Shown here piece by piece: positions 11,367-22,348 of a stretch of DNA of 64,000 nucleotides. The notes beneath the pieces are model-generated. The model worked only from the letters and a program-made list of their open reading frames with translations, was not told where the DNA came from and made no database searches. Position 1 is the first letter of the stretch. Every line of letters begins with the position of its first letter. The stretch spans positions 372,001 through 436,000 of the forward strand of contig CAJQUW010008706.1 of the NCBI GenBank assembly GCA_907163375.1. The letters are read 5' to 3'. The position numbers and the translations under genes were made by a program. This DNA is from Prostheceraeus crozeri (Eukaryota; Platyhelminthes; Polycladida; Euryleptidae).

Positions 11367-13704
11367 CAGTCGAGCCTCGTTAATCGCAACCTCGCTAATC
11401 GTAATCCCTCGTTAATCGTAATTCCATTCAGGGAACGGTTTTTTTTCTATTGAAATCACCTCTCTTAATCGCAATTTTTTCGTCCTATCACCTCGTTAAT
11501 CGCAATCGATTATACTGTAAGTATATAGGAATCGTAGACCTCAACTCGTTGAAAAGGATTCGCATCAACGCTGCTTCGTGTCTGACAGCTTTCATTGATC
11601 GTTTTTTCCATTTCCCCTGCTGATGACTTCTACGTGAAGCGTGCCTAATTTTTCTTGGAAATCGCACCGTCATCGTCTTCACCAATGCTCTATAGATAGA
11701 GGAAACTTTCAATGTAGCAATGAGTAAAAGCTAATGACGTTTACTCTTTTGTCTTGGATGCAACGAATGAACACACGATAAAGGATTCATACTTCTCGAA
11801 ATTCATTCGATGTTCTGATAAACTGACATTGTGGTGCACCTTCTGTCCGTCCGTTTATCATGCCAAAGAATCGCGTAGATCTTACACTCAAACAAAAGGC
11901 CCAGCTCCTGAAGGAACTCAAATCAGACGGATCAAGCCAGAAAGCCATTGCTGACAAGTTCGGGGTCTCCGCTGCATGTGTTTATCGTCTTGTGAAACAG
12001 AGGGCTGTAATTCAGCAGCAAATTGACAAGGAAAAAGCAAGCGGTCGAAAGAGGACGAGAGGAGGCGGTGACGAAGACATAGACGAAGCTCTCTTCATTT
12101 GGGTGAAACAGAAATGTGCTCTAGGTGCTCACTTATCCGGACCAGAAATTCAGGCAAAAGCTAAACGCATCGCGTCGGTCAAAGGCAACGACAGCTTCCA
12201 AGTTTCATCTGGTTGGCTGTGGCGTTGGAAGAGCCGGTTTAACATCAAGTTTAAGAGGCAGCAAGGCGAAAAACAAGACGCTGATAACGACACGGCAAAC
12301 GACTGGATTCGTGAAACTCTTCAAAAGAACCTCAGTGAATTTAAAGACGATGACATCTTTAATGCCGACGAAACTGGCCTTTATTACAGGGCGGTCAGTG
12401 ATAAAGGACATTGTTTGGCTAACACAGAGCTCAGTGGAGGGAAGACAGCGAAAGAAAGGATAACAGCACTGCTCTGTGCTAATATGTCTGGAAAAGAAAG
12501 ACAACCTCTACTCGTGCTCGGAAAGAGTCGTCGACCTCGCTGCTTCCCTAAGGATGTGTCGAAGCTTCCGTGTGACTACGAACACTCAACAAAGACTTGG
12601 ATGACTTGCGCAATCTTTATGTCGTGGATGAAGAAATGGGACAGGAAATTACGATTGACAGGCAGACGTATTTGCCTTCTCGTGGACAACTGTTCAGCAC
12701 ATGTTTCAACTGACCTGACGAACATCAGTCCACATTTCTTGCCAGCAAATGTGACGAGTTTGATCGAGCCGATGGACCAAGGTGTCAGCCGAAATTGGAA
12801 GGGACACTATAGATTGGCACTGAACGACCGTATCGTCATGGAACTGGATGTCGATGAAAACCATCGCGCTCAAACAGTTGCCAGGAGCATAAGCTTACTT
12901 GATGCTGTCTACATCGCGAACGAATCCTGGAAGCAAGTGAAGCAACAGACGATTCAGAACTGCTTCAAGAAAGCAGGCTTCCGGCGAGAGGAACCAGTCA
13001 ACGAGTGCGAAATTGACAGTTTAGCGGGTGATGCCTTACATGACGTTGCAGTCCCAAGAAATATGACACCAGACGAGTTCGTTGACTTCGCATCGTTCGA
13101 TGATGACAGTGTCATTGCCGGTGAATTTGACGACGAAGATCTCTGACATGAAGCTCAACAAAAGAAATGTCGCCTCGACGATGATTCCAAAGACGAAAGC
13201 GATGAAAACGACGACGTCCAAATGGGACTGATGAACAATAATGAACGGATGCAATTCCCATCGCTCTTCCGGCGATTTATACAAGAAGAAGGGATCGATT
13301 TCGGAAAACAAAGCTTCCAACAAGTTGAGCGTACGGTAAAAGAAAGTGCAATCAAAGGACTAAAACAACAAACAATTGACTCTTTCTGTTGATGTTTTTG
13401 TTGAAGTTTTGGACATGTTAAGCCGTCAATAAAGATACATACAAACAATACTTTTCGCGTTATTTTGTACTTACCTAGCGTTATTTTATACAATACTTGC
13501 GTTATTATCTTTAACTAACTTTACATTACACTGTTTGTACAGTTTACTCGTATATTTGACTGCGACACATAGACATGCTACATATAGACTGGTATTCGTG
13601 TATTATAATTAAACGAAATAATTGGAACCCCGGTAATGACAATCCCTCGTTAATCGCAATTGGCGACCGTCTCCCGATGCATTGCAATCAACGAGGTTCG
13701 ACTG
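11367..13704 (+). mobile_element. pogo/Tigger DNA transposon, complete
   Basis: The ends are CAGTCGAGCCTCGTTAATCG on the left and, inverted, CAGTCGAACCTCGTTGATTG on the right. Both are flanked by the TA duplication (11365-11366 and 13705-13706) expected for pogo and Tc1/mariner relatives. The end motif 'CCTCGTTAATCGCAAT' recurs inside both edges (for example near 11405, 11470 and 13650), giving the subterminal repeats typical of Tigger. The element is 2,338 bp and carries one intronless transposase. An AATAAA at about 13427 follows the gene. Confidence 0.95.
11860..13146 (+). CDS. Tigger/pogo transposase, one premature stop near its C-terminus
   Basis: The 428-residue protein has the CENP-B layout. 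An N-terminal psq/HTH (about residues 8-55, LTLKQKAQLL) is followed by a Tc5-type HTH (about 70-135, ending SSGWLWRWKSRF), then the DDE domain. All three acidic positions are present: NADETG (about 169), VDNCSAH (about 276) and EPMDQGV (about 307), a DD-about-30-D spacing usual for pogo/Tigger. The TGA at 13144-13146 looks premature. The same frame stays open for another 81 codons to TGA 13390-13392 and ends in KGLKQQTIDSFC. That resembles the C-terminal PCNA-binding box reported for pogo transposase, with Cys in place of the last aromatic. The catalytic core is intact. Confidence 0.95.
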   Translation: MPKNRVDLTLKQKAQLLKELKSDGSSQKAIADKFGVSAACVYRLVKQRAVIQQQIDKEKASGRKRTRGGGDEDIDEALFIWVKQKCALGAHLSGPEIQAKAKRIASVKGNDSFQVSSGWLWRWKSRFNIKFKRQQGEKQDADNDTANDWIRETLQKNLSEFKDDDIFNADETGLYYRAVSDKGHCLANTELSGGKTAKERITALLCANMSGKERQPLLVLGKSRRPRCFPKDVSKLPCDYEHSTKTWMTCAIFMSWMKKWDRKLRLTGRRICLLVDNCSAHVSTDLTNISPHFLPANVTSLIEPMDQGVSRNWKGHYRLALNDRIVMELDVDENHRAQTVARSISLLDAVYIANESWKQVKQQTIQNCFKKAGFRREEPVNECEIDSLAGDALHDVAVPRNMTPDEFVDFASFDDDSVIAGEFDDEDL

Positions 13705-13837
13705 TATATAAATTCATTGCAAGTACATTTTGAAATAAAAATTCACTAGATGTGATGTTAGAATAAAAACCTGCTTCCTTTTTTGAAGAAATACCACGTC
13801 AAAAATTGATATTTTATGTTTTGCTTCTATTTTTCAG

Positions 13838-13930
13838 TGACCGATGCTCGGCCTGAACGAACAAACCAAAAAAAGCGTGACAATAGTTATGCAACAATAC
13901 ATGACTGCATTGGCACAACTTTGCCAAGAG
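13838..13930 (+). CDS. Internal exon of a possible host gene
   Basis: An acceptor (TATTTTTCAG) and a consensus donor (GAG|GTAAGTAA) bracket 93 bases. Only one frame is open, starting after two bases and leaving one base at the 3' end, so both borders are phase 1. The peptide is 30 residues, basic, with one Cys. The next good exon in the same phase is 21323-21534. The exon lies just beyond the Tigger element and upstream of a TE-rich stretch that would be its intron. I do not recognise the protein. Confidence 0.45.
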
Positions 13931-14097
13931 GTAAGTAATTAATGCTTTAGGAATTGCATTTTTTCTAAGATTTGCTAAGACAGTGGTACAGCGCCTTCAT
14001 ATAGGTAATGTTGTGAACTTTTCTGTTGCCTATCTCATTAAAATCAGGGTAGTCATGGAACACAATTTTAGGAATTAAGTGGAGAGCAAAAACATGT

Positions 14098-14500
14098 AGT
14101 AGTATTGTGAGCAAAGAAGCGTCGACCTGTAGATCGACGCATGTCGCGCTCCTGCCCGAAAGCGCAAATCGATCCTTTAATCGAGTCCCGTTGAATGTGC
14201 CGAGGATGGAGAACAAGCTCTGTCACCAAATATATTTCGGTTTATAAAACCTTCCTCAGTAGTGATTTACAGTGACAGTAGTAAGTAGCAAAAGCGTCGG
14301 TCAAACGTAGGTAGACGCATGTCGCGCACTCTGCCGAGTAGTAGTATTGAGAGAAATATAGCGCCAGCCCAAAGGTCGACGCATGTCTCTCTCCTGCTCA
14401 AATGTGCAAATCAATCCCGAAGAGGTTCCGATGATCTAAATGAAGGTAAGACACCAGATCTGTTACCAAATATATTTCATTATATATTTCAAAATATATA
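14098..14500. repeat. Imperfect direct repeats around a GACGCATGTCGCGC core
   Basis: The blocks at about 14118-14230 and 14355-14475 share the order GTCGACCTGTAGATCGACGC or its variant, then CATGTC, CTCCTGC, GCAAATC and finally CACCAAATATATTT or ACCAAATATATTT. A shorter partial copy lies at about 14300-14330. The G+C-rich core stands out from the AT-rich surroundings. It is probably a non-coding mobile element in degraded tandem. Confidence 0.6.
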
Positions 14501-15064
14501 ATTACATTCCAGCAAAATGTGACAGTCAAGGAACAATATACTGTGTGATATCTCAAAACACAATAACGCTTCAGGCCACAACAATAAAAGCTCCATAGAT
14601 ATCACACAAATAGATTACTACATGTTGAGAACTTGAAAGGCATGCCTGACGAAATGACATCAGCAGTTCTAAAAGTCATGAAAAAGAGCAGCAAAATGAG
14701 CAAAATCCTTTAAATAATGAATCATTAATGAGCAATATACAGAAAAAAAGTGAGGGACAGGATCTGTACATGCCCAACGTAAAGTCGACAATACATTCTT
14801 GTCGTTCGCATAGCATAGACGCACGTTAAAATCTGTGACCCTGTTACAGGCATTCATTACAAATGAATTAAGTCACCATGAGTTGTCAATAAATTAATAG
14901 TGTGAGATTGCTTTGAGGATGACCTGTTGAGACCTGCAGGATAGCAGGTACGAAGCACACCGATCCATTTAGACTCTTTTTGAAGTCTATGAGAAAGTGA
15001 GAGGGGTCGATCAATGGCAAAAAAGCGTAGATGACAGCCAGCTTGACCGACGTAACGCACAAAA

Positions 15065-15711
15065 CATCTGGGTACTTATGGGCTATCTCCACCCACGTTT
15101 TCAAATTTGTCTAGAATCTGCAAAAATGAATCAATCGTCCCATAACTTCAGAGACACGTGTTTGAGTATATTTCCTGCACACATGCAAAAATTTATGCAA
15201 ATCGGACATGTTCTTTTTGCGTTAGAGACGATAACGTGAAGTGTATCGATGTCAACAGGTTGATCTGACTTCGTATGTTCGACGCATCATCGCTACTCGC
15301 CGTGTGTGCATTGTTCTCTCTCCCTGTTCGTCTCATCCACTGCTATTTGAAATCTTCCCATGGCCACTACCTTGCCACATCTTCCTTAAGTTAAAAATGT
15401 TGGTGTAAGGAATGTGGCCTAGTCATCATCAATTCACGAGTTTACGGAAATGACTTTGTTGACATCAAGTGCTTCCTGCTCCGGCGATGAGGTCAAGCGA
15501 AGTCAGATCAAGTTGTTGACATCGATACACTTCACGTTATCGTCTCTAACGCAAAAAGAACATGTCCGATTTGCATAAATTTTTCCATGTAGGTAGAAAA
15601 TACATTCAAATACGTGTATCTGAAGGTTTGTGACGATTGATTCATTTTTACAGATTTAAGACAAATTTGAAAACGTGGGGGGAGGTAACCCATGAGTACC
15701 CATAAATGCAA
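15065..15711. repeat. Inverted repeat, arms about 210 bp
   Basis: 15065-15275 and 15500-15711 are reverse complements with roughly one mismatch in eight. The best-kept block is the 60-70 bases containing GACGATAACGTGAAGTGTAT. About 225 bases lie between the arms. The pair sits directly downstream of the broken Penelope RT on the minus strand and could be its terminal repeat or a separate foldback element. Confidence 0.75.
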
Positions 15712-15793
15712 TGTGTCACATCACAAGTCAGATTAAAAAGAACAGGGAAAAGCTCAGAATGTAAGACAGCCCTGAAATAGAACATGTACCACA

Positions 15794-17224
15794 TCAAAGT
15801 CCGTTGCATTGACTACAACCAGGCATCCAGCCGAAAAGGAACTTACCAATTGTCAAAACTTCATGCTTTGCATTTCTTAGAGCCGATCTTATAACACCTT
15901 GTGCACGCCAATATGGGAATACCGCATCAATCGTTTTGTTGAAATCTTCGGAGGTTGATGAACGGGTGGCCCATCTTAAAATTTGAGAGTACACAACTCC
16001 TTTACAAGCATGAGGCGCGTGGTGAGAGTCCTTCGGCAAGGTTCTGTGACAGGCAGAATCTTTAAAGGCTATATGCGATGATGAAGGCCGGTAGATGAGT
16101 AGATCCAGGAAATGAATGGAATGTGAGTGATGATTGAGCTCTAATTGAATGTGATTGTCGCGGCTGTTCAGGTGATGATGAAAAAGCTCCTGAGTATCTA
16201 TACCGTGCGGCCAAACGCTGAAAATATCATCCTGAAATTTTACCCACAAAGTAGGCCTTGAGATGGTAGGAGTTGAGTGCGTCTTGCTCCCATTCGCCAA
16301 TATAGATGCTAGCGAAAGACCCTCCGAAAGCCTTTCCCATGGTGACGCCAGATTCTTGCACAAAATGCCGGTCATTGAACCAAAAGTCATTTTGCTCAAG
16401 AGACGGAGCAACCGAGGAATGGCATCATCAGGACGCCTATGATCAAGGAGATGTTGAAAAGCAGTGGCGACGCGACGTATGCCTTCGGTGATGGGGATGT
16501 TAGTATATAAAGATCCAACATCAAATATGCACAGGATGAAGTCGGAAGGTAAAATGCAATTTCTCAAGACTGTGATGAGATGCTCAGAATCACGCAAGAA
16601 GCTAGGTAGGCTCATTACCAGCGGGTAGATGAAATATTCGATTAAACTGCCAATATTACTACTGACGGAACGGACATCAGTGACGATTGGTCTACCGGGT
16701 GGCATGTCCAATGAGGGCCAAGTGCTCTTGTACACTTTTGGAAGCGCATAGAAACATCTATCACGAGAGTCTAAGGGATGGCATAGGAAATTAAAGTCTT
16801 TTCTGGTGATAAATCCTGAAGACTGCAGACTTTTCAACATCTCGATGTTGTTTGATGTGATGTTAACATCAAAACATTCCTGATTCTTTCTAACATCACA
16901 TAAAACAACATGGCCAATGAGGGCTTTTTCACTTTGACATTTCAATGATTTCAGCTTCCACATTAGACAACGGCAAAGTGAAAGGTCGGTAGAAAACGTC
17001 GTTGTTGAGTTGACTATGACACTCTGAGCATGAATTTGTGGTGGAACACGACCAACAGGGGGCCACAAGGAGGAACGGTACAGACCGAAGCGACACTGAA
17101 TAGGAGGAGGGTTTGGGAGAATGACTCGCCATTGCAGCTTCCGGACGAATTCAAACACTCCATCAAATAAGCGGCGATATTCACATGATTCAGGAGTGAA
17201 TAAAAATATTGGAGTCCTCGACAA
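15794..17224 (-). pseudogene. Penelope-like reverse transcriptase with compensating frameshifts
   Basis: The 476-codon frame gives fingers (LPKVYKS, PGRPIVTD), the motif A block IFDVGSLYTNIPITEG, then WVKFQDDIFSVW, where FQDD replaces Y-x-DD, and HFLDLLIYR. Between about 16400 and 16240 the printed frame is wrong. Another frame there gives GVTMGKAFGGSFASIYIGEW, the family's motif B, so two compensating frameshifts bracket that segment. No endonuclease domain was found on either side. It lies in the putative intron of the host gene, antisense to it. The Penelope assignment is firm; activity is impossible as it stands. Confidence 0.8.
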
Positions 17225-18181
17225 TAATTGGAGAAGAGGAAAGGATGTAGGTAAAGATGATCAGGTTATACGTTGATTATGGCATCTGGGGCGCAAGCAT
17301 CCCAAATGTCAATTCAGATGATCTCGGATTTTGTCAGAGACGCCTAACTTGGTCTCACCATTGAGATGATTGTAAACTGCACGATCAGGGGCAGAACAGT
17401 CACGGGGACAACCACTGAGTATCACGAAAAGCACCGCAACAGGAAACAACCGATTGCAAGTAGTAGTAGTAGTGATATATATTACAAATGAATATAAATC
17501 GAACAGTACATGAAATTACAATAAATACAGGAAGAAACGTATATAGTAAAGATGATTACGGTTAACTTGACAAGTAATATAAGGAAAAATGAAAGGAATT
17601 GTAAATGTCGCAACTCTGAGATATTCTTATTGACCCATATCTGTACTGAAACAGCTGAAATGATGATTAACAAACACCAGTTGCTTCACTTTCTTGTCCT
17701 ATTAAAACAAAAACGATTAACAGGATTTTTTTTCAACAGTAGCATGTCTTTGATTACCAGTGGCGTCTTTTCCGTACCTGTGAGGCCTTCGGCGCATCCT
17801 CAATAATTTACCAACACTTATAAAAATGAAAAGTGTCACCATTCATTGTTTCATTTAAATTCGATAGCTTCTCGTGGTAGCTGTGCACATCTTTCAGTCT
17901 CAAAATCAAACGCTCAACCTCAGGGTGAACAGTTTTGCTGCGCGTGCACGAATCACAGCCGCTTTCTTCGAATGATTAGACACACATGCTGGTCGTGTGT
18001 TCAGACGGAGCATTGATGTTCAGACAGAGCGAAAGAGAGTTTGTGCGTGTGAGGCAGTAAGCGCACGCGTCCGCGCAAATATTGGCTTTCCCGATAGACA
18101 TGATGAAGAAATTCTCCGTTATTCTTGATCGAGGCGCGGTACCTAAATATAGAAAGGGAAGCGCAACCCAATTGTTCCTGT

Positions 18182-19835
18182 CAGAGTTGGAAAAGTCGGA
18201 ATTGGAATTAATTCCGGGTCGGAATTAATTCCATTTTTCGTCGGAATTGGAATTGGAATTGACGATATTTAAATCTACTGGAATTGACCTTGATAAACCT
18301 CAATTCCACTTTTTCGATAGACCTGTGATAAATCTATTTGTACAAAAATTGAAATCACAGTTCTCGGCCGTTGTGTTAACTGCACGCACAGATAAAAGAG
18401 AGATAGATAGATAGATCGACAGAGGTAGCTTATTCTATTGTTGAATAAAGGGTGCTAATTGTGACTTCGATGGGCCTACAGCCCCGGACAATGTTAATTC
18501 AGCGATTAAGCAAACAATGAAAAGATAATCATCTTCGTTCAATCTGTTATTTAGTTATTCATCATGTAAGATAATGAATCAAAATAAAACAATTGTTGAA
18601 TTTAGTATTTAGTTATTGATTGGATAAGCACAAAAATAGGAGATTAACTTAATTGCTGTACACACGAAAAACAATCGGTTTGGAAAGAGGGAAATTAACC
18701 CTGCATTAAAGGGCATTAAAGGACAGTTCAAATAACAATATAGACAAGTGTCAACAAATTATTCTAATAATTAATGATTCAATTAAAATGGCAATACCAT
18801 GAAATATTATTCAACTTCCAATTACAACAATTGACAATATTAATTTTCAAGACTAGTTAATACAGATACGATATTCAACGATAAAGAAAAACTTTAAACT
18901 TGCAGTTCACTTCTTAATGTTGAATTCACTTCGATTCGATCGGACTCACTTATACCAAAATAATATCATAAATATCATGAATATCAGTGTCACTTATACC
19001 GTCAATCTTCAATCGCGCTCGCTGATGTGTTGCCGCATACGCTACTGTGTTGTTGTTCGCTGGTAGGCAGTTGTAGTTGTTACTTCTGTAGTTAAGTTAC
19101 ACCGCGAGAGCACGGAGTTCTTCTAACAGCTACTGAAGATGTCGTATGTGTTGTTATTTCAATTTCTCATCGTTTTTAATTTATGCAAATTTTTGACACT
19201 TGACGATAAATCCACTTTCTTTTGAAAATTGAAAGAGTTTCCTTTAATCTCTGCTCGCTAGCTTTCGATCCGACCACATTTCGTTCCTATCACGGAATTT
19301 TTAATCTCCTTTTTTAATATGGACCATTAATCATAGTTTTCATGATATCATTTTTATCGTCGTTTTTTCTTTCATCAACAATCACGTTATTCGCACATTT
19401 AATTTCTTTCTTCTATCAGTTAATTAATAGATTTATTCGCATCTCTCTCTCTCCCAGGGTTTGATTCTTTGCTGACCGCTAATTTTCTTTTCTTTTTTTC
19501 ACGAGATATTGAAAATCTCGTTTACGAAACGAAAATGGCGTAGGCTGACCGGTTACATATATATACATGTACACAAGAAGTATGAACTATGAACATGAGA
19601 ACGCACATAAGAACGACGCAGGGAACGGCGCACACGAACAACGAGGATAGGATAAGGGCACATGGGTTAGATTGAAGCGAGAAAACTTTAGATACATTAA
19701 CATAATACACTATACGCGTCATGCAATTATCGGAATTGAATCTCATTATGGAATTGGAATTGGAATTGAATTGAACTGTTTCGACTGGAATTGGAATTGG
19801 AATTAAAAAATTTCAGTGGAATTTTTCCAGCTCTG
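18182..19835. mobile_element. Non-autonomous hAT element (MITE-like)
   Basis: The ends read CAGAGTTGGAAAA and, inverted, CAGAGCTGGAAAA. They are flanked by the identical 8-bp direct repeat GTTCCTGT (18174-18181 and 19836-19843), as hAT transposition requires. Just inside both ends lie strings of GGAATT/AATTCC units that fold on themselves. The 1,654-bp interior has no transposase frame; it holds a short GATA run (about 18405-18418) and AT-rich filler. Confidence 0.93.
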
Positions 19836-20258
19836 GTTCCTGTCCTTCGTCTCTTTTTCGGAGAGGCATGCGTCAACAAAAGCAGCTGACTGACATTCAG
19901 ACAAGACTGCGATCAGATGATGAGCGTTCGCCAATGAGTGCAGAGTAATGCATCTGACTCGAGCACCCAGATTCTGTAGAATTCCATAATTTGTTTTTAC
20001 GTGATTGATGTGACGCTATGTTCAGTAATGCAGATGAGCTCATAACCACGCCTTTCGTCCGAAGGGAATATACTGAAAAGATGACAGTCGTCAAGCAAGG
20101 TAGGCCAACACCTGATATATAAATTAAAGTACTCACAGAGAAAGAAATAAGAAATACGCAGGACATTTTAATGCATCAAAGTTCAAACACATGAGTGGCT
20201 GACCAGCCGTGAGAAAAGCAATAAACGGTTTCCCTTCCTCCTTCATTCTCGAGAAAAT

Positions 20259-21049
20259 GTGGTCTGGACAGAGAGGGGATACAGTAATCTCAGCTCCTTG
20301 AGTAAGGCGGCTAGACGACATGAGCAATCAACTCCTTATGTGCACATTCACTTGGCATTAAAAAATGTTCGGGAAATTGTAATTGAAAATTCATCTTTTA
20401 TGAAAATTAATGTTATAACAAAAAAAGTCTGGTACAGGAATAGTATTCCAATGCCGAGTGAAGGCCTATGGTTTGGGAGCACCTTAAACAACATGGTGCT
20501 TAACAATGGTAAGACGTGTGGACTCATCAAGTATCGCGGAACCTTCAATGAGAGTTGGGACATAGTGAATATGGTACAGCATGTCAATTTTCAGCCTAGT
20601 TTAAGACTTCTGGGCTTGATGTTCGATCAAAACCTCACCTGGACTAGCCACATTGACTTTATAATAAAGAAATGTACTCAGCGGATGTATATTCTTCGAC
20701 GGATAAAACATTATACAACGAAAGCTGAATTTATTACTGTGTATAGTGCCCTTATTCGAAGCTTGATTGAATACGCATCACCGGTCTTCGTTGGCCTTTC
20801 GGCACGTGATCAAAATCGCCTGCAAGAATTAAAGATGGTGTGAAACTGCCAAGTGTGTCAGACAGACGTTTATTTATGGCCAAGAAGGAATTTGAGAAAT
20901 TGACATCATCAGAAACTTTTGTGTCTGACCTGCGTCCTCCTGCTCTGCCTAGTGGCAGATTCTCTGTGCCTTATTGCAGAACATCTCTTCGACAGAAAGC
21001 ATTTATTCCTTTCATGTGCATATTATCATCTAGCAGATATTTCGACTGA
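20259..21049 (+). pseudogene. LINE reverse transcriptase 3' fragment
   Basis: The frame to 20843 contains LLGLMFDQNLTWTSHIDFII, then TVYSALIRSLIEYASPVF. This is the post-catalytic RT segment found in CR1/Jockey/RTE-type LINEs (LG-x-x-x-D-x-x-L-x-W-x-x-H-I, then YA-x-x-V). A stop/frameshift near 20842 is followed in another frame (20840-21049) by LPSVSDRRLF and FSVPYCRTSLRQKAFIP, the usual LINE C-terminus. The catalytic part is absent, so this is a 5'-truncated copy. The sequence then runs to a (CT)n tract at 21149-21163, probably the 3' end. Confidence 0.75.
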
Positions 21050-21322
21050 ATTGATTTTGACGGTGACTACCTACTACTTACTGTTTTATCCTAGTATTTT
21101 CTATTTGTATTACTCGATTTCCATTCATTTGTCAAAAATAAAACATTTCTCTCTCTCTCTCTCGCGACGCCACTGTTGATTACTGTATACTCAATGCAAA
21201 TAGAGAATCGATGAACATGTTCCAACACTAATTGCGCAAATTCTGATAAGATATATGCTTCATATACAATACATGGCATCAAACTTTTTTCACAAATACA
21301 ATGACATTCTTTGCATTTTCAG

Positions 21323-21534
21323 TGCCCGGCCATTCATTCAAAGCCTGTAAAATGCTAACTGCAGACCAATGTCGGCAAGGTTGCATCAAAGCTAAGTGCT
21401 TCCTTTGGGTACAATCTGAAGACTATCAAATTGATCCCTTTGATGAGCGAACTGTATACCGAAATCACATTTGCGGCTGTTTACCGCTCGCTGGATGCCG
21501 GTATGCTCCTGCAGCTGGTTACTTTCTGAGATGA
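21323..21534 (+). CDS. Possible terminal exon, cysteine-rich protein
   Basis: A good acceptor (TTTGCATTTTCAG) precedes 212 bases that are open to TGA 21532-21534. It starts in phase 1, which matches the end of the exon at 13838-13930. The 70 residues contain seven cysteines in a pattern KAC, DQC, QGC, AKC, HIC, CGC, AGC, and an Arg end. A secreted disulfide-rich domain is plausible; PAN/apple-like spacing is only a loose resemblance. A poly-A signal AATAAA lies near 22130. No signal peptide can be seen because the upstream exons are outside or unrecognised. Confidence 0.45.
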
Positions 21535-22348
21535 TTTCGGGATCGCTTCCCATCGAATGAACCTGAACACATCTGCAGAACACCACTTCTGATCGGCTTA
21601 CATCCAGACTTGACTGAACTTAGTCAGAAAGACTGACTTCCCTTCCATAAAAGCTCTATTTATGTTGTACATATTACTATGCTATATTTGCTTTCTGCCG
21701 GCTTGGTTTCTGACAGCTACATGTACATGCAACGAGACCATCTTGGAGAGATCTGAGATTAATGTTTTTCTTGCATTTACTAAGATTGTCAATACCAGAG
21801 CATTTTGTTACGTAAAATTTTACACTTAATTTCCATGTAAATTCTGAAGATCATTCATCATCAGTCTCATTTTTTAAGAACATATTTTCTCGTGTTGTTT
21901 CATGTTGTCCAGTAAATTCATTTTGCACACATAGTCTGAATTATGAGAAATTTTGACGTTTTTCTTGAATTTACAGGAATTTTATAGGAATGCATTCCGC
22001 GCAGGTCACATAGCTGATCAATAATGATAATTTTGCATGGAGCAAAATAACCAAAGGCAGATTAAGATCCGTGTTCCTGAACTAATAACTAAGTATTTTT
22101 TTCTTTTAGAAATTGTCATCTCAAACCTAAAATAAAAGGTCAGACAATGATGTGCAAACCCTGTAATCTAGGCTATTTGTGATCTCTTGCATCCAAAAGT
22201 GCACTCATATAAATTTTTATTTTGATGCAAAATGGACACACTGTCTTGGCCTACATTTAATGACACAAGTAATTTTAGGGTGTCACTTTACGCAGGTGTT
22301 AACTAGAAAGATGTCATCACACTTGAACAATTTAATGATAAATTGACC
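21535..22348. other. AT-rich spacer, no gene
   Basis: This is the 3' flank of the putative host exon. It contains an AATAAA near 22130 and no other supported feature. Confidence 0.4.
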
